Part shown: positions 17,184 to 27,675 of the stretch, piece by piece
Position numbering within the stretch: position 1 is the first letter of the stretch
Layout: each line of letters begins with the position of its first letter
NCBI GenBank assembly: GCA_004356955.1
Contig: SMXS01000066.1
Span: 1-40,522 of the forward strand
Length of the DNA: 40,522 bases
Origin: Alphaproteobacteria bacterium
GTDB taxonomy: Bacteria; Pseudomonadota; Alphaproteobacteria; SMXS01
Direction of reading: 5' to 3'
Notes under the pieces: model-generated
Database searches by the model: none
Told to the model about the DNA's origin: nothing
The model's input: only the letters and a program-made list of their open reading frames with translations
Position numbers and translations under genes: made by a program

Positions 17184-17212
17184 ACCATAGTGGGTGCCCC
17201 ATATGGTGTCAA
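17184..17212 (-). promoter_or_regulatory. sigma70-type promoter of the F0 ATP synthase operon
   Basis: On the minus strand, a perfect TTGACA (-35, positions 17212-17207) and TATGGT (-10, 17189-17184) are separated by exactly 17 bp. Transcription would start near 17177, leaving a leader of about 40 nt before the atpI TTG. It lies in the 132-bp gap after smc, so F0 transcription need not depend on smc. Confidence 0.75.
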
Positions 17213-17267
17213 GGGGGTTGAGAAAGTTCATAACCCATTGATAATAATAGATATAATACGTTGTCAG

Positions 17268-20200
17268 TTACTCTGCTGCAATCAATTCTTCTGCCTGATC
17301 CAGGTCTACAGAAACCAGTTGAGAAACACCCTGTTCACCCATCGTTACACCGTATAATCGGTCCAGATGAGACATGGTGATCGGATGATGAGAAACGATC
17401 AGGAAACGGGTGCCTGTTTGCTCGGTCATTTCGTGTAGCAGTTTGCAAAAGCGCTCGACATTTGCGTCATCCAGCGGGGCATCAACTTCATCGAGAACGC
17501 AGATCGGCGCCGGGTTGGTCATGAACACGGCAAAAATTAGCGACAGGGCGGTCAATGCCTGTTCGCCGCCAGACAGCAATGACATGGATTGCAGGCGCTT
17601 GCCTGGTGGGCTGGCCATTATCTCGAGGCCGGCTTCAAGGGGATCATCAGATTCCGTCAGTTCCAGATGTGCGTTACCGCCACCGAACAAGCGTTTGAAC
17701 AGATCTGTGAAATGTTCATTTACTTCAGTAAAGGCGGTGGCCAGGCGATCCTTGCCCTCGCGGTTCAGGTTGGTAATGGCCCGACGCAATTTGTCGATGG
17801 CGGCTTGCAGGTCGGCTTTCTCGTTTGTCATGGTGGTCAGGTCCGTCTGGATTTCCTCGGCCTCCTGATCTGCCCGCAGATTAACCGGGCCCATGGTGTC
17901 GCGTTCGTGCCGCAATCGCTCAAGACGTTTGGAGACATCTTCCAGATCAGGTAGGGGCGTGTCTGGTTTGTGGCCTGAAATTTCCAGCGTGTCTTCGGGG
18001 TTGCATTCCAACTCTTCTTCGATCCGAACCTTCAGGTCGGCAATACGTTCCTGCGATTGTTCCACCAGGCCCTCGGCACGCACACGTTCCTCGCGGGCCT
18101 CTGCCATGCTGCGCTGGGCGCTAGTCAAGGCTTTGTCGAAACCAGCAAGATCAGAGTCGGCTTCGGCTAATTGGGCTGCGGCTTCCTGACGGGCCTTTGC
18201 TGCCTTGTCCATTTCCTCCGTCAGTGATTCACGACGGGCCTTCAATTGCGCAGGCTTGGATTCCAGGGCGCTCAGCTCTTCTTCTGTCTGACGCTTTCGT
18301 TCTGCCAATTGCTTAATTTGAGTGTCAGCACCGGATTGGCGTCCAATCCAGGATTCCAGCTCGCTTGTGATTGTCTTCAGGCGGTGTTGCCTTTGCTGTG
18401 CTTCACGGACCAGGAAGTCACGATTTTGGCGGGCTTCGGCCAGTTTTTCCTGTGCTTCATGCAAAGATGTGCGCGCCGTATCCAATTTGTCCTGATAGTC
18501 TTGGACGACGGGCATGTCGGCCAATTCTTGCGCCAGGGTTTCCTTGCGCTCGGCCACATCTTTGCGATCCGTGCGTAGTCTGGTCAGGGTTTCGTCCAAC
18601 GACTGAATGCGGCTTGTCTTTTTGGCATCCAGTTGGGCGATATCAGCTTCTTTGTTTCTGGCGTCGATCAGTGCGTCCTGGGCATCCTGCAAGTCAATCC
18701 GCGCCTGGGTTTCCAGTGCGACGGCTTCACTGGTGCGTTCATTGGCATCGGTCCAGGCGGCCTCTGTGGCATTGACGACGCTTTGTTTGCCTTCAATATC
18801 GCCTGCCAATGCGTCCAGACGATTGCGTTGTTCCAGGCGAACCGCTGCAGCCGACGGCGCGCCCGCACGGGATGTTTTGCCATCCCATCGCCACGCGGCG
18901 CCGTCTCGACTAACCAGAATTTGTCCAGGTGCCAGCGCTGCCTGCAGCGCATCGCCAGCATCTTCGTCAACAACACCAATGAATCCCATAATGCGGCCCA
19001 GTGCTTTGGGCGCAGCGATATGGTCGGCAAGGGATGCCGTGCCTGTCGGCAGATCCGGTACGTCGCTAAGAGGATCGAGAGTTCGCCAAAAGGCCGCCGC
19101 TTCGTCATCAGCTGACAAAGACAGATCGTCACCAAAGGCTGCTGCCAACGCTGTTTCGAACCCAGGGTCGACCTTCAATTCATCGAGAATGGGTGATCCA
19201 TTGTCGTCACTGTCGGCAATCAGTGATTCCAGTGCTTTTTGTTCTGCCTGCAAGGGTGACAGATCATTACGAGCGTCTTCAAAGTCTTGGCGGGCTTCGG
19301 CCTCTGTGTCCTTGGCTTTGCTGGCGCTGAGGGTATGGGCTTCGAAGCTCTCCTGGGTATTTTCTGTCGTTTTGCGGGCTTCTGTCGTCGCGGCGGCCGC
19401 TTCGCGGGCTTCTGGGTTGTCCTTCGCCGAAGCAGTCAGCGTGGCATGTTCGTCCATGGAGCCTTCGATGCGGCGATCCAGGTCACCCAATTGGATGTCG
19501 AGGCTGGCGGATTGCTGGGTCAGGCTTTCTTTTTGGGCACTAAGGCGTGTGTATTCTTCGCCTGCAGCGTCAGCCAGATTGCGCGTTTTATCGACGTTAT
19601 TGGTGGCTTCATCAAGACGGATTTCTTCGGTGGCTAATACCTGATGATGATTGTCTTCTTGCGAAGAAACCTCCCTTTGTTCGGTCGTCAGGCGTTCGAT
19701 ATGGCCGCTTGCGTCAGTCAGCATGGCTTTTTCGCGGTCTTCATCCTGGTCTATCTGGCCATGGCGCCCCTTCAGTTGGGCAAGCTCGCGATTGGTGCGT
19801 TCTTCTTCGGCATCAAGGCTTTCTTTGGCGACTGTCAGACGATGTTCTGCCGCTGCGCGTTCTGTCTCTACCTGTCGTAGGGGCGGGACCCTGGCACCCG
19901 CAGTTGCCTGTTCTGTGCTGGCCTTGGCCTGGATGCGTGTGCGTTCTGTCACCACCAGATCGATGGCTGTCAGGCCGCTCTGCGATTGTTCCAATGCCGC
20001 CTGGGCATGAACCCAGCGCAGGTGCAACATCATGGCCTCGGCAGCGCGCAAGCGGGTCGACAGGGTGCGATAGCGCGCCGCCTGACGCGCCTGACGTTTC
20101 AGGGCGGATAATTGACCCTCGATCTGGGTCATGACGTCTTGCAGACGCTCCAGATTTGTCTCAGCAGCACGCAATCGTAATTCGGCTTCATGACGGCGGG

Positions 20201-20723
20201 AATGAAGCCCAGAAACGCCTGCGGCTTCCTCTAACAGGGCAGCCCTGTCGCGCGGTTTGGCATTGATCAGCGCGCCGATGCGACCTTGCGATACCAGTGA
20301 TGGAGAGTGCGCCCCTGTTGCCAGATCGGCAAACAGCAGGTGAACGTCCCGGGCACGGGCCTCGCGGCCATTGACCCGATAAGCCGAGCCGGACTCGCGT
20401 TCGATCCGCCGTGAAATTTCAATCTGTTCAGAATCATTGAGAGCGGCTGGGGCTTTGTGGTCAGAATTGTCGATCAGCAGGCTGACTTCGGCAAGGTTTC
20501 GCGATGGTCGTGTGGCGGTACCAGCAAAGATGACATCATCCATGCCGCTGCCACGCATGTTGGATGGCTTGGTTTCGCCCATCACCCAGCGCAGGGCTTC
20601 AAGCAGGTTGGATTTGCCACAGCCATTGGGGCCAACAATGCCCGTTAAACCAGGTTCAATGTACAATTCCGTCGGATCAACGAACGATTTGAACCCCGAT
20701 AGTCTAAGCCGTGTAAATTCCAA
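17268..20723 (-). CDS. smc: chromosome segregation ATPase SMC
   Basis: This 1151-residue protein has the full SMC layout: Walker A GPNGCGKS (residues 31-38) in the N-terminal head, a coiled coil, a central hinge (about 500-620), a second coiled coil and the C-terminal head. The latter has signature LSGGEQ (1050-1055), Walker B ICVLDEVDAPLDD (about 1074-1086) and the switch His in IVSHHPITM. It works as a dimer with ScpA/ScpB to extrude DNA loops and organise replicated chromosomes. It follows the DsbA-like gene by 26 bp and is probably cotranscribed with it. The very long antisense reading frames across it are composition artefacts. Confidence 0.97.
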   Translation of the reverse strand: MEFTRLRLSGFKSFVDPTELYIEPGLTGIVGPNGCGKSNLLEALRWVMGETKPSNMRGSGMDDVIFAGTATRPSRNLAEVSLLIDNSDHKAPAALNDSEQIEISRRIERESGSAYRVNGREARARDVHLLFADLATGAHSPSLVSQGRIGALINAKPRDRAALLEEAAGVSGLHSRRHEAELRLRAAETNLERLQDVMTQIEGQLSALKRQARQAARYRTLSTRLRAAEAMMLHLRWVHAQAALEQSQSGLTAIDLVVTERTRIQAKASTEQATAGARVPPLRQVETERAAAEHRLTVAKESLDAEEERTNRELAQLKGRHGQIDQDEDREKAMLTDASGHIERLTTEQREVSSQEDNHHQVLATEEIRLDEATNNVDKTRNLADAAGEEYTRLSAQKESLTQQSASLDIQLGDLDRRIEGSMDEHATLTASAKDNPEAREAAAATTEARKTTENTQESFEAHTLSASKAKDTEAEARQDFEDARNDLSPLQAEQKALESLIADSDDNGSPILDELKVDPGFETALAAAFGDDLSLSADDEAAAFWRTLDPLSDVPDLPTGTASLADHIAAPKALGRIMGFIGVVDEDAGDALQAALAPGQILVSRDGAAWRWDGKTSRAGAPSAAAVRLEQRNRLDALAGDIEGKQSVVNATEAAWTDANERTSEAVALETQARIDLQDAQDALIDARNKEADIAQLDAKKTSRIQSLDETLTRLRTDRKDVAERKETLAQELADMPVVQDYQDKLDTARTSLHEAQEKLAEARQNRDFLVREAQQRQHRLKTITSELESWIGRQSGADTQIKQLAERKRQTEEELSALESKPAQLKARRESLTEEMDKAAKARQEAAAQLAEADSDLAGFDKALTSAQRSMAEAREERVRAEGLVEQSQERIADLKVRIEEELECNPEDTLEISGHKPDTPLPDLEDVSKRLERLRHERDTMGPVNLRADQEAEEIQTDLTTMTNEKADLQAAIDKLRRAITNLNREGKDRLATAFTEVNEHFTDLFKRLFGGGNAHLELTESDDPLEAGLEIMASPPGKRLQSMSLLSGGEQALTALSLIFAVFMTNPAPICVLDEVDAPLDDANVERFCKLLHEMTEQTGTRFLIVSHHPITMSHLDRLYGVTMGEQGVSQLVSVDLDQAEELIAAE

Positions 20724-20749
20724 CCGTTCCTCCCCTATTGATCACCGGC

Positions 20750-21454
20750 TTATTGATCGCCGGACAACAACCCTTCGATGTGCCTTGCCAGAGTATTGTA
20801 ATTGGCACCGCCTTCGACCAATTGTCCGTTGACGACGATGGCAGGTGTCCCACTGACGTCATAACGTGTACGGCCTTCGGCTGCTTTTGCGGCAATGCGC
20901 TTTTGCAGCGCTTCATTTTCCTGGCAGGTTTCGTACATGCTTGCCGTAATGCCTAAATCCTCGCCGATGGCTCTCAGCCGGCTACGGATTTTGCTGGGGC
21001 TGCTGGCCAAGATCCATTCTTCCTGGCGCACAAACACTTCGTGGACGACTTCAAAATACCGATCTTTGCCAGCGCAACGGGCCATGATAGAGGCCTCTAG
21101 CGCATACGCATCAAGCGGAAATTCCCGAAATACGAAGTTGATTTTGCCCGTATCGATATAATTTTCTTTGAGGCGCGGGTAGACGTGTTTGTGAAACCCG
21201 GCGCAATGCGAACAGGTCATGGATGCGAATTCGATGACCGTAACCGGTGACTCTGGATTTCCCTGCATCATGTCGCCCATTGCTATCTTTGGAGCGATCT
21301 CTGAAGCGGGACCCTGGGCTTCGACAGAAACATCAGTTTTACTGTCCGAAGCAGTGGCATTTTCGTTGCCACAGCCAGCCAAAACAGCCAATAGGGCCAG
21401 TCCCGCAAAAGCGGCTAAGGGCGAAAAGGGGCGTTTATATAGAGTGTCAGTCAT
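20750..21454 (-). CDS. DsbA family thioredoxin-fold lipoprotein
   Basis: This 234-residue protein has a lipoprotein signal (LLAVLAGC, Cys28), a Ser/Ala-rich linker and a DsbA-type thioredoxin domain. The redox motif is Cys81-Ser-His-Cys84 (FASMTCSHCAGFHKHVYP), with an inserted helical region and a cis-proline loop, VSGTPAIVVNG. It resembles BdbD/DsbA-like periplasmic oxidases or reductases; the redox direction cannot be told from sequence. In Alphaproteobacteria a gene of this kind regularly sits between dciA and smc, as here (73-bp gap to dciA, 26 bp to smc). That association has no obvious biochemical explanation. Confidence 0.9.
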   Translation of the reverse strand: MTDTLYKRPFSPLAAFAGLALLAVLAGCGNENATASDSKTDVSVEAQGPASEIAPKIAMGDMMQGNPESPVTVIEFASMTCSHCAGFHKHVYPRLKENYIDTGKINFVFREFPLDAYALEASIMARCAGKDRYFEVVHEVFVRQEEWILASSPSKIRSRLRAIGEDLGITASMYETCQENEALQKRIAAKAAEGRTRYDVSGTPAIVVNGQLVEGGANYNTLARHIEGLLSGDQ

Positions 21455-21527
21455 ATGCTACCTACTAGATGTTGTGTCAGTATAGGGGGATTCGGGTGAT
21501 ACAGACAATAGATCAATTCGTCTGATT

Positions 21528-22076
21528 TCAATTGTCTGCTTCATCACCTTTAGAGGTTGGTTCGGCGTCATTGTCGGTGTCGTCATCGTTGGGGGTGGCC
21601 AAAACGTGTTCACCAATGCCGCGTAGGGCGCTGCGGAGACGATTGTCTTTGGTATCGCCAACCACAGTGTCGAGATGGCTTTCCTGCTCGCGGGTCAGTG
21701 ATGGTTTTGTCTTCCTTTTTTTTAGGACCTTTGGCGGTAAGGGGCCTTGTTTGATGACGAGTTTTTCCACGGCCCCATACCCAAAATAGGTATTGATCCT
21801 GTCGAGAATTTCAACACTGCGATGTTGTAGCTCGAGCGCGAAAGCGCCTTCAACTCGAACGAACAATGTGCCGCCATGGCGGGCGGCACGCGGGAAGCTG
21901 ATGCGTTCAGGGTGGGAATACTGACCCATGGAAGAGCCGACAATGGTTTCCCACTTCGTGACAATTTCCTGCCGGGCAAAGCCTTGCCTGCGAAACAGCG
22001 GGCCCAACATGCCACGCGTCAGCTGAGACAGGGATCTGTTGCCTCTGATTCGATCTGGTTTCGGTTTGGCTTTCAT
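21528..22076 (-). CDS. DciA-like protein (DUF721)
   Basis: This 182-residue protein has an N-terminal DUF721 region, seen in LTRGMLGPLFRRQGFARQEIVTKWETIVG (split; residues about 19-47) and GGTLFVRVEGAFALELQHRS, typical of DciA relatives. DciA helps load the replicative helicase DnaB in bacteria that lack DnaC. The C-terminal third is charged and low in complexity (ends DNDAEPTSKGDEADN) and is probably disordered. It is divergent from mutY and is the first gene of the dciA / DsbA-like / smc run. DUF721 members vary, so helicase loading is inferred from the family. Confidence 0.85.
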   Translation of the reverse strand: MKAKPKPDRIRGNRSLSQLTRGMLGPLFRRQGFARQEIVTKWETIVGSSMGQYSHPERISFPRAARHGGTLFVRVEGAFALELQHRSVEILDRINTYFGYGAVEKLVIKQGPLPPKVLKKRKTKPSLTREQESHLDTVVGDTKDNRLRSALRGIGEHVLATPNDDDTDNDAEPTSKGDEADN

Positions 22077-22143
22077 ATCGTATTTTTGTCAGGCGCCAGA
22101 TAGGATGGCAAATCCTTTATACACCCAGAACAGAATGAACTTG

Positions 22144-23190
22144 ATGAAGCCTGCTGAAATGCCAACCCAATTGCTTGACTGGTACGATCAGCACAGGCGG
22201 GTTTTGCCCTGGCGTGCCCTGCCTGGCGAGGAAGCCGATCCGTATCGGGTATGGCTTAGTGAGATCATGCTGCAGCAGACAACGGTGGCAACGGTCAAAA
22301 ATCGATTTGAGACTTTCATGCGCCGCTGGCCGACTGTCAGCGATCTGGCGGCGGCATCGTTGGACGACGTCCTGACTGAGTGGGCCGGGCTGGGCTATTA
22401 CGCCCGAGCCCGTAATCTGCACAAATGCGCCATCGCAATATCCAATGAACTGGGTGGTCGGTTCCCGAACTCAACAGAAGCCCTCAAGGATCTTCCGGGT
22501 ATCGGTGACTATACATCTGCGGCGATCACAGCCATCGCCTTTGATCAACGGGCCACCGTGGTTGACGGCAATGTGGAACGCGTCATTGCCCGACTACACC
22601 GAATTCAAGAGCCTTTGCCCCGTAGCAAAAAGAATATCAAAAAGTTTGCCGCAGCCATGACTCCCGCAAGGCGGGCAGGCGATTACGCGCAGGCCGTGAT
22701 GGACCTTGGAGCGACAATTTGCACCCCCCGCAAGCCGATGTGCGGGAATTGTCCCTGGTCGAATGCTTGTGAAGCGCGCTCGGTCGGCGATCAAGAGCTG
22801 TACCCGGTTAAAGCACCCAAGAAAAAGCGACCAACGCGGCGTGCGTCTATTTACTGGATTGAACGGCAGGCTGACGAGGGTGCGGAAGTCTGGATGAGAC
22901 GCCGGCCTGAAAAAGGCTTGTTGGGTGGCATGATGGAGTTTCCATCAAGTGAGTGGCTGGAAGCCACGCCTGAAGGGCCCTCTGGCGATGGCTGGCAGCC
23001 GTTGAACGGCCAAATTATCCACGTCTTCACCCATTTTCGGCTGGAACTGGACGTGTTTCAACGTACTGATGGCGTAACGGCTGGACTAGATGGGAAATGG
23101 GTCGCTGTGCGTCGGCTGGGCGATATTGCCCTGCCGACGTTGATGAAGAAGGTCAGTGATCTGGTGCTACAGGACCGCCAGAGCCGTTAG
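22144..23190 (+). CDS. mutY: A/G-specific adenine DNA glycosylase
   Basis: MutY removes adenine mispaired with 8-oxoguanine. It has WRALPGEEADPYRVWLSEIM with the catalytic Glu, the helix-hairpin-helix LPGIGDYTSAA, VVDGNVERVIAR with the catalytic Asp, and the 4Fe-4S loop with spacing Cys-x6-Cys-x2-Cys-x5-Cys (CTPRKPMCGNCPWSNAC). A C-terminal NUDIX-like domain (about residues 235-345) recognises 8-oxoG. The frame is open from 22039, with candidate ATGs at 22105, 22135 and 22144. I prefer 22144 because it gives the family's usual short lead into LLDWYDQHRR, but none has a good ribosome-binding site. It is divergent from dciA and converges on ccrM with a 9-bp gap. Confidence 0.94.
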   Translation: MKPAEMPTQLLDWYDQHRRVLPWRALPGEEADPYRVWLSEIMLQQTTVATVKNRFETFMRRWPTVSDLAAASLDDVLTEWAGLGYYARARNLHKCAIAISNELGGRFPNSTEALKDLPGIGDYTSAAITAIAFDQRATVVDGNVERVIARLHRIQEPLPRSKKNIKKFAAAMTPARRAGDYAQAVMDLGATICTPRKPMCGNCPWSNACEARSVGDQELYPVKAPKKKRPTRRASIYWIERQADEGAEVWMRRRPEKGLLGGMMEFPSSEWLEATPEGPSGDGWQPLNGQIIHVFTHFRLELDVFQRTDGVTAGLDGKWVAVRRLGDIALPTLMKKVSDLVLQDRQSR

Positions 23191-23199
23191 CCAAAGCCC

Positions 23200-24396
<1,197 letters not shown>

Positions 24397-24424
<28 letters not shown>

Positions 24425-25008
24425 ATAATCTTACGTATGGGGGCGTAGGTTTTTCGGTGATGTGGCGAAACCCCTACCAGATTTAGCCCCTGTTGGTGCA
24501 GCGATGTACCATATCCTGCGTTTCGCTCCCAACCGTAGTCCGGCCAGGTTTTTGCCAGGTCAGCCATGATTTGATCACGCGTAACTTTTGCAATAATAGA
24601 CGCCGCAGCGATTGAAAAACTGCGTGCATCACCTTTTATGATGGCCTGGGACGGGATTTCCATTTCCGGACATCTGTTGCCGTCAATCAACACAAAGGCC
24701 GGTTTTTGGGGCAGGTTTTCAACCGCCCGAACCATGGCCAGCATCGTCGCTTGCAGGATATTTAACGCGTCAATTTCTTCGACAGAGGCCTGCCCAACAC
24801 CGACTTTTGCCTGGGCCATAATCAAGCCGAACAGGATGCCTCTTTTCTTGGCGGACAACTTTTTGGAATCATCGAGCCCGTCAGGAAAATTGGTTTGATC
24901 CAGGATCACGGCTGCTGCAACAACAGGTCCGGCCCAGGGGCCACGACCGGCCTCGTCAACACCGGCAACCGGGTTGTCGTGTACAAGTTCAAATGAAAAG
25001 TCAGGCAT
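24397..25008 (-). CDS. rnhB: ribonuclease HII
   Basis: This enzyme of about 203 residues removes single ribonucleotides and RNA primers from DNA. The signature VAGVDEAGRGPWAGP carries the first two catalytic acids (Asp17, Glu18 from the chosen start); FVLIDGNRCPE and KVTRDQIM carry the others. The C-terminal YGTSLHQQGLNLVGVSPHHRKTY region (in two parts) is typical. The frame can start at a GTG (25023), but the ATG at 25008 gives a conventional N-terminus. It lies between the radical SAM gene and ccrM on the same strand, a frequent alphaproteobacterial order. Its 3' end holds two of the GANTC sites of the ccrM leader. Confidence 0.96.
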
Positions 25009-25086
25009 GGGTCTTTCTATCACGAGAGGCGATCTCTCAGAAAGAACCCACTTGCTCTGTCGAAGAATATGCGGGCTACCGATGAA

Positions 25087-26256
25087 TTAGTGGATGCTCT
25101 GTTCAAACAGGCTGAACTGATCCCCCGGCGCAGGCGGTGGGGAAAAGCTGTCGCTGTCCAGTTTTGCGCTGCCACCAGAGCGCCCCCCCATACTGTTGCC
25201 AATGCGGTGATGGACCAGACCAAGGCGTTTGCACGCCAGATCAAAACGGTCGCCCAGCATGGCGGCATAGGCACCCGTGCCCGTCATACGTTTGCCGAAC
25301 CGGGCATCATTGGCTTTGCCGCCCCGCATACTATGGATCATGCGGAATACTTTACGTGCCTTGTCGGGATAGTGTTCTTGCAGCCATTCGCCAAACAGAT
25401 CCTTGATTTCAAACGGCAGGCGCAAAACTACATAAGCGGCGCTGCGGGCACCGGCACTGGCGGTCTGCGCTAAAATATTGTCGAGCTCGTGCTCTGTCAG
25501 GCCCGGAATGATGGGTGCAACCATCACGCCGGTGGGGATGCCGGCATCAGATAAGGCACGAATTGTGTCGATCCGGCGAGCGGGCGTTGCCGCCCGTGGT
25601 TCCATCCGCCGCGACAATTGACGGTTCAAAGAGGTGACCGAGACAAAGACGCTAACCAGATTACGCTTGGCCATGTCGGCCAATATGTCAATGTCCCGCA
25701 AGATCATGGCTGACTTGGTGACGATATAGACCGGGTGATTATAGGCGTTCAGAACCTCAAGAATCTGACGGGTGATCTTCAGATCGCGCTCGATGGGCTG
25801 ATAGCAATCGGTGTTCATGCCCAGGCCAATAGGCGCGGCCTTATAGGTGGGCTTGCGCAGCTCGTCTTCCAATTTTTCGACGATGTTATATTTGGCAAAT
25901 ATCTTGCTTTCAAAATCCAACCCTGGTGACAGGCCATAAAAAGCATGGCGCGGTCGCGCATAACAATAGATGCAGCCATGTTCGCACCCCTGATAGGGGT
26001 TGATGGAGCGGTCAAACCCAATGTCTGGCGAATTGTTATAGGTAATGGCCTTGCGCACATTTTCGGGCATAACCTGGGTGCGCAGGGGCGTGACCGGTTC
26101 ATCAAAACTTGCCCAGCCATCATCAAACGGGGTGGTCGCAAAGCGCTCATACCGCCCGTCGGGTTGGCTGATACTACCGCGCCCCCTTGCGTGCACTCTG
26201 GGGTCCAGCGCAGCCCGGGCAGGGGCTATATCAATATTGATTGCTGTATTGGTCAT
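25087..26256 (-). CDS. PA0069-family radical SAM protein
   Basis: This 389-residue protein carries a radical SAM cluster motif, Cys91-x3-Cys95-x2-Cys98 (NPYQGCEHGCIYCYARP), with the preceding SINPYQG typical of the PA0069/SplB-like group. Other family blocks are GMNTDCYQPIER, SVTSLNRQLSRRMEPR and the GVMVAPIIPGLTEHEL stretch. It is expected to bind a 4Fe-4S cluster and S-adenosylmethionine; the reaction and substrate are not known. The gene begins a minus-strand run with rnhB (about 78 bp downstream) and ccrM. It is divergent from the glycosyltransferase pair. Confidence 0.88.
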   Translation of the reverse strand: MTNTAINIDIAPARAALDPRVHARGRGSISQPDGRYERFATTPFDDGWASFDEPVTPLRTQVMPENVRKAITYNNSPDIGFDRSINPYQGCEHGCIYCYARPRHAFYGLSPGLDFESKIFAKYNIVEKLEDELRKPTYKAAPIGLGMNTDCYQPIERDLKITRQILEVLNAYNHPVYIVTKSAMILRDIDILADMAKRNLVSVFVSVTSLNRQLSRRMEPRAATPARRIDTIRALSDAGIPTGVMVAPIIPGLTEHELDNILAQTASAGARSAAYVVLRLPFEIKDLFGEWLQEHYPDKARKVFRMIHSMRGGKANDARFGKRMTGTGAYAAMLGDRFDLACKRLGLVHHRIGNSMGGRSGGSAKLDSDSFSPPPAPGDQFSLFEQSIH

Positions 26257-26343
26257 GAAAACAACTTAACAAATAAATAGGAACAAAACAAGAACATACG
26301 TAATTGTGGCGTATTGGTAGGGTTGCCCCTTACACTCGCTCGC

Positions 26344-27030
26344 ATGCTGAGCGTGATCATTCCTGTATTAAACCCTGACGACCGGCTGGCCCTTGTGCTG
26401 GCGTCAGTGCAGGTGGAGCTGGGCAGTCTGGCGTCCGAGATTATTGTCGTCAGCGCCGGCATGTCTGATCAGTGCCGTATCGACTGCGAAGAAAGAGGCG
26501 TGAAGATTATCGCTGCAGAACCGGGCAGGGGGCGACAACTTGCCATAGGGGCCGACGCGGCGACATCTTCATGGCTGTTGTTCCTGCACGCAGACACCAT
26601 TTTGCAGACTGGTTGCGGCTCGTTAGCTGCCGTGTTTCTGATGGACCCGGTGAATGAAGACCGCGCGGGTTGGTTTCAGCTGTCTTTTGACGACCAGGCA
26701 AAAGGCGCGACGCGTGTAGCCCGCTGGGCCAATTGGCGATCCCGCCGTTGGGGTCTGCCTTATGGGGACCAGGGGTTGTTGATCAGCAGAACTTTGTACG
26801 ATCAAATCGGTGGGTATGCCGACTTGCCGTTGATGGAAGACGTCGACCTTGTCCGGCGCATTGGCCGTGGGCGACTTGTCGGCTTGCAAGGGGCAATAGA
26901 AACATCGGCTGCGCGTTATCAAAAGGGTGGCTATTGGTGGCGACCTGCGCGAAATTTGTTTTGTCTTTTTCTTTTCTATTGTCGTGCGCCCATTGGCCTG
27001 ATCGACAGAATTTACCGAGGTCGATCTTGA
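26344..27030 (+). CDS. TIGR04283-type glycosyltransferase, family 2 (arsenosugar-associated name)
   Basis: This 228-residue GT-A glycosyltransferase opens with MLSVIIPVLNPDDRL and has AEPGRGRQLAIGADAA, the FLHADTIL acidic motif for nucleotide-sugar/metal binding, and YGDQGLLISRTLYDQIGGY followed by MEDVDLVRR. It ends with a hydrophobic C-terminal stretch. The family has been annotated as arsenosugar biosynthesis because some members sit beside arsM-like genes, but many members have no such context and none is in this window. The ATG at 26344 is preferred to an upstream TTG (26314) because it begins the conserved strand. The stop overlaps the next gene's start (TTGA). Confidence 0.82.
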   Translation: MLSVIIPVLNPDDRLALVLASVQVELGSLASEIIVVSAGMSDQCRIDCEERGVKIIAAEPGRGRQLAIGADAATSSWLLFLHADTILQTGCGSLAAVFLMDPVNEDRAGWFQLSFDDQAKGATRVARWANWRSRRWGLPYGDQGLLISRTLYDQIGGYADLPLMEDVDLVRRIGRGRLVGLQGAIETSAARYQKGGYWWRPARNLFCLFLFYCRAPIGLIDRIYRGRS

Positions 27031-27617
27031 AGCAGCATTTGGTGGTCTTTGCCAAGCAACCGGTAATGGGCGCCGTCAAAAAACGCCTGGCTAAAGATAT
27101 CGGGTTGGTCAAAGCCACCTGGTTCTATCGGCAGAACCTGACGCGGATTCTGCGCATCTTGGCGCGCGACAGTCGCTGGCAATTGTGGTTGGCCCTCAGC
27201 CCAGAAAACGCCAGTCTCTGGCCCGGTATCCCCGCCAATACGCGCATCATCACCCAGGGGCATGGCGACCTGGGCGACCGAATGGACCGCGTAATGCAGA
27301 GCCTGCCGCCCGGACCCGTGGCCATTATTGGCTCTGATATACCGGGCGTGTTGCCGCGACATATCAACTGCGTGTTCAATGTTTTGAAGCGCGATGACGT
27401 CGTCATCGGCCCGGCAGGCGATGGCGGCTATTGGGTCATCGGCATGAAACGCCGACCCGTCCCACGCGGTGCTTTCAAGAATGTTGACTGGTCCAGCGGT
27501 ATGGAGATGTTCCAGACGCTGGGCAATCTGACCCGCTGGAACCGGCGCTGGGCGTCAGAGTTGCACGATATTGATGATGGCGATGACTGGGATGCGTGGC
27601 GCAGGCGTCTGAGATGA
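27027..27617 (+). CDS. TIGR04282-type DUF2064 nucleotidyl/glycosyl transferase
   Basis: This 196-residue protein has a Rossmann-type nucleotide-binding start (LVVFAKQPVMGAVKKRLAKDIG), AIIGSDIPGVLPRHI (about residues 94-108) and GPAGDGGYWVIGMKR (about 131-145), which identify the DUF2064/CofC-like family. It is almost always paired with a TIGR04283 glycosyltransferase, as here. The frame extends far upstream inside the previous gene, but TTG at 27027 is the likely start: it overlaps the upstream TGA (27028-27030) as TTGA and has GAGG six bases before it. Substrate unknown. Confidence 0.8.
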   Translation: MKQHLVVFAKQPVMGAVKKRLAKDIGLVKATWFYRQNLTRILRILARDSRWQLWLALSPENASLWPGIPANTRIITQGHGDLGDRMDRVMQSLPPGPVAIIGSDIPGVLPRHINCVFNVLKRDDVVIGPAGDGGYWVIGMKRRPVPRGAFKNVDWSSGMEMFQTLGNLTRWNRRWASELHDIDDGDDWDAWRRRLR

Positions 27618-27675
27618 GTGCTCGGCCAGCTTCCATAGGGGTTATGGCCTACAGTAAGGGCGAAATAATCTTACC

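Noticed and set aside
18607-19644. 345-codon open frame antisense to smc (also 18371-18775, 19547-20134 and others there)
   Set aside because: Composition is Ser/Arg/Ala-rich with no recognisable domain, and it mirrors the third-position bias of the SMC coiled-coil gene. No ribosome-binding site or family match.
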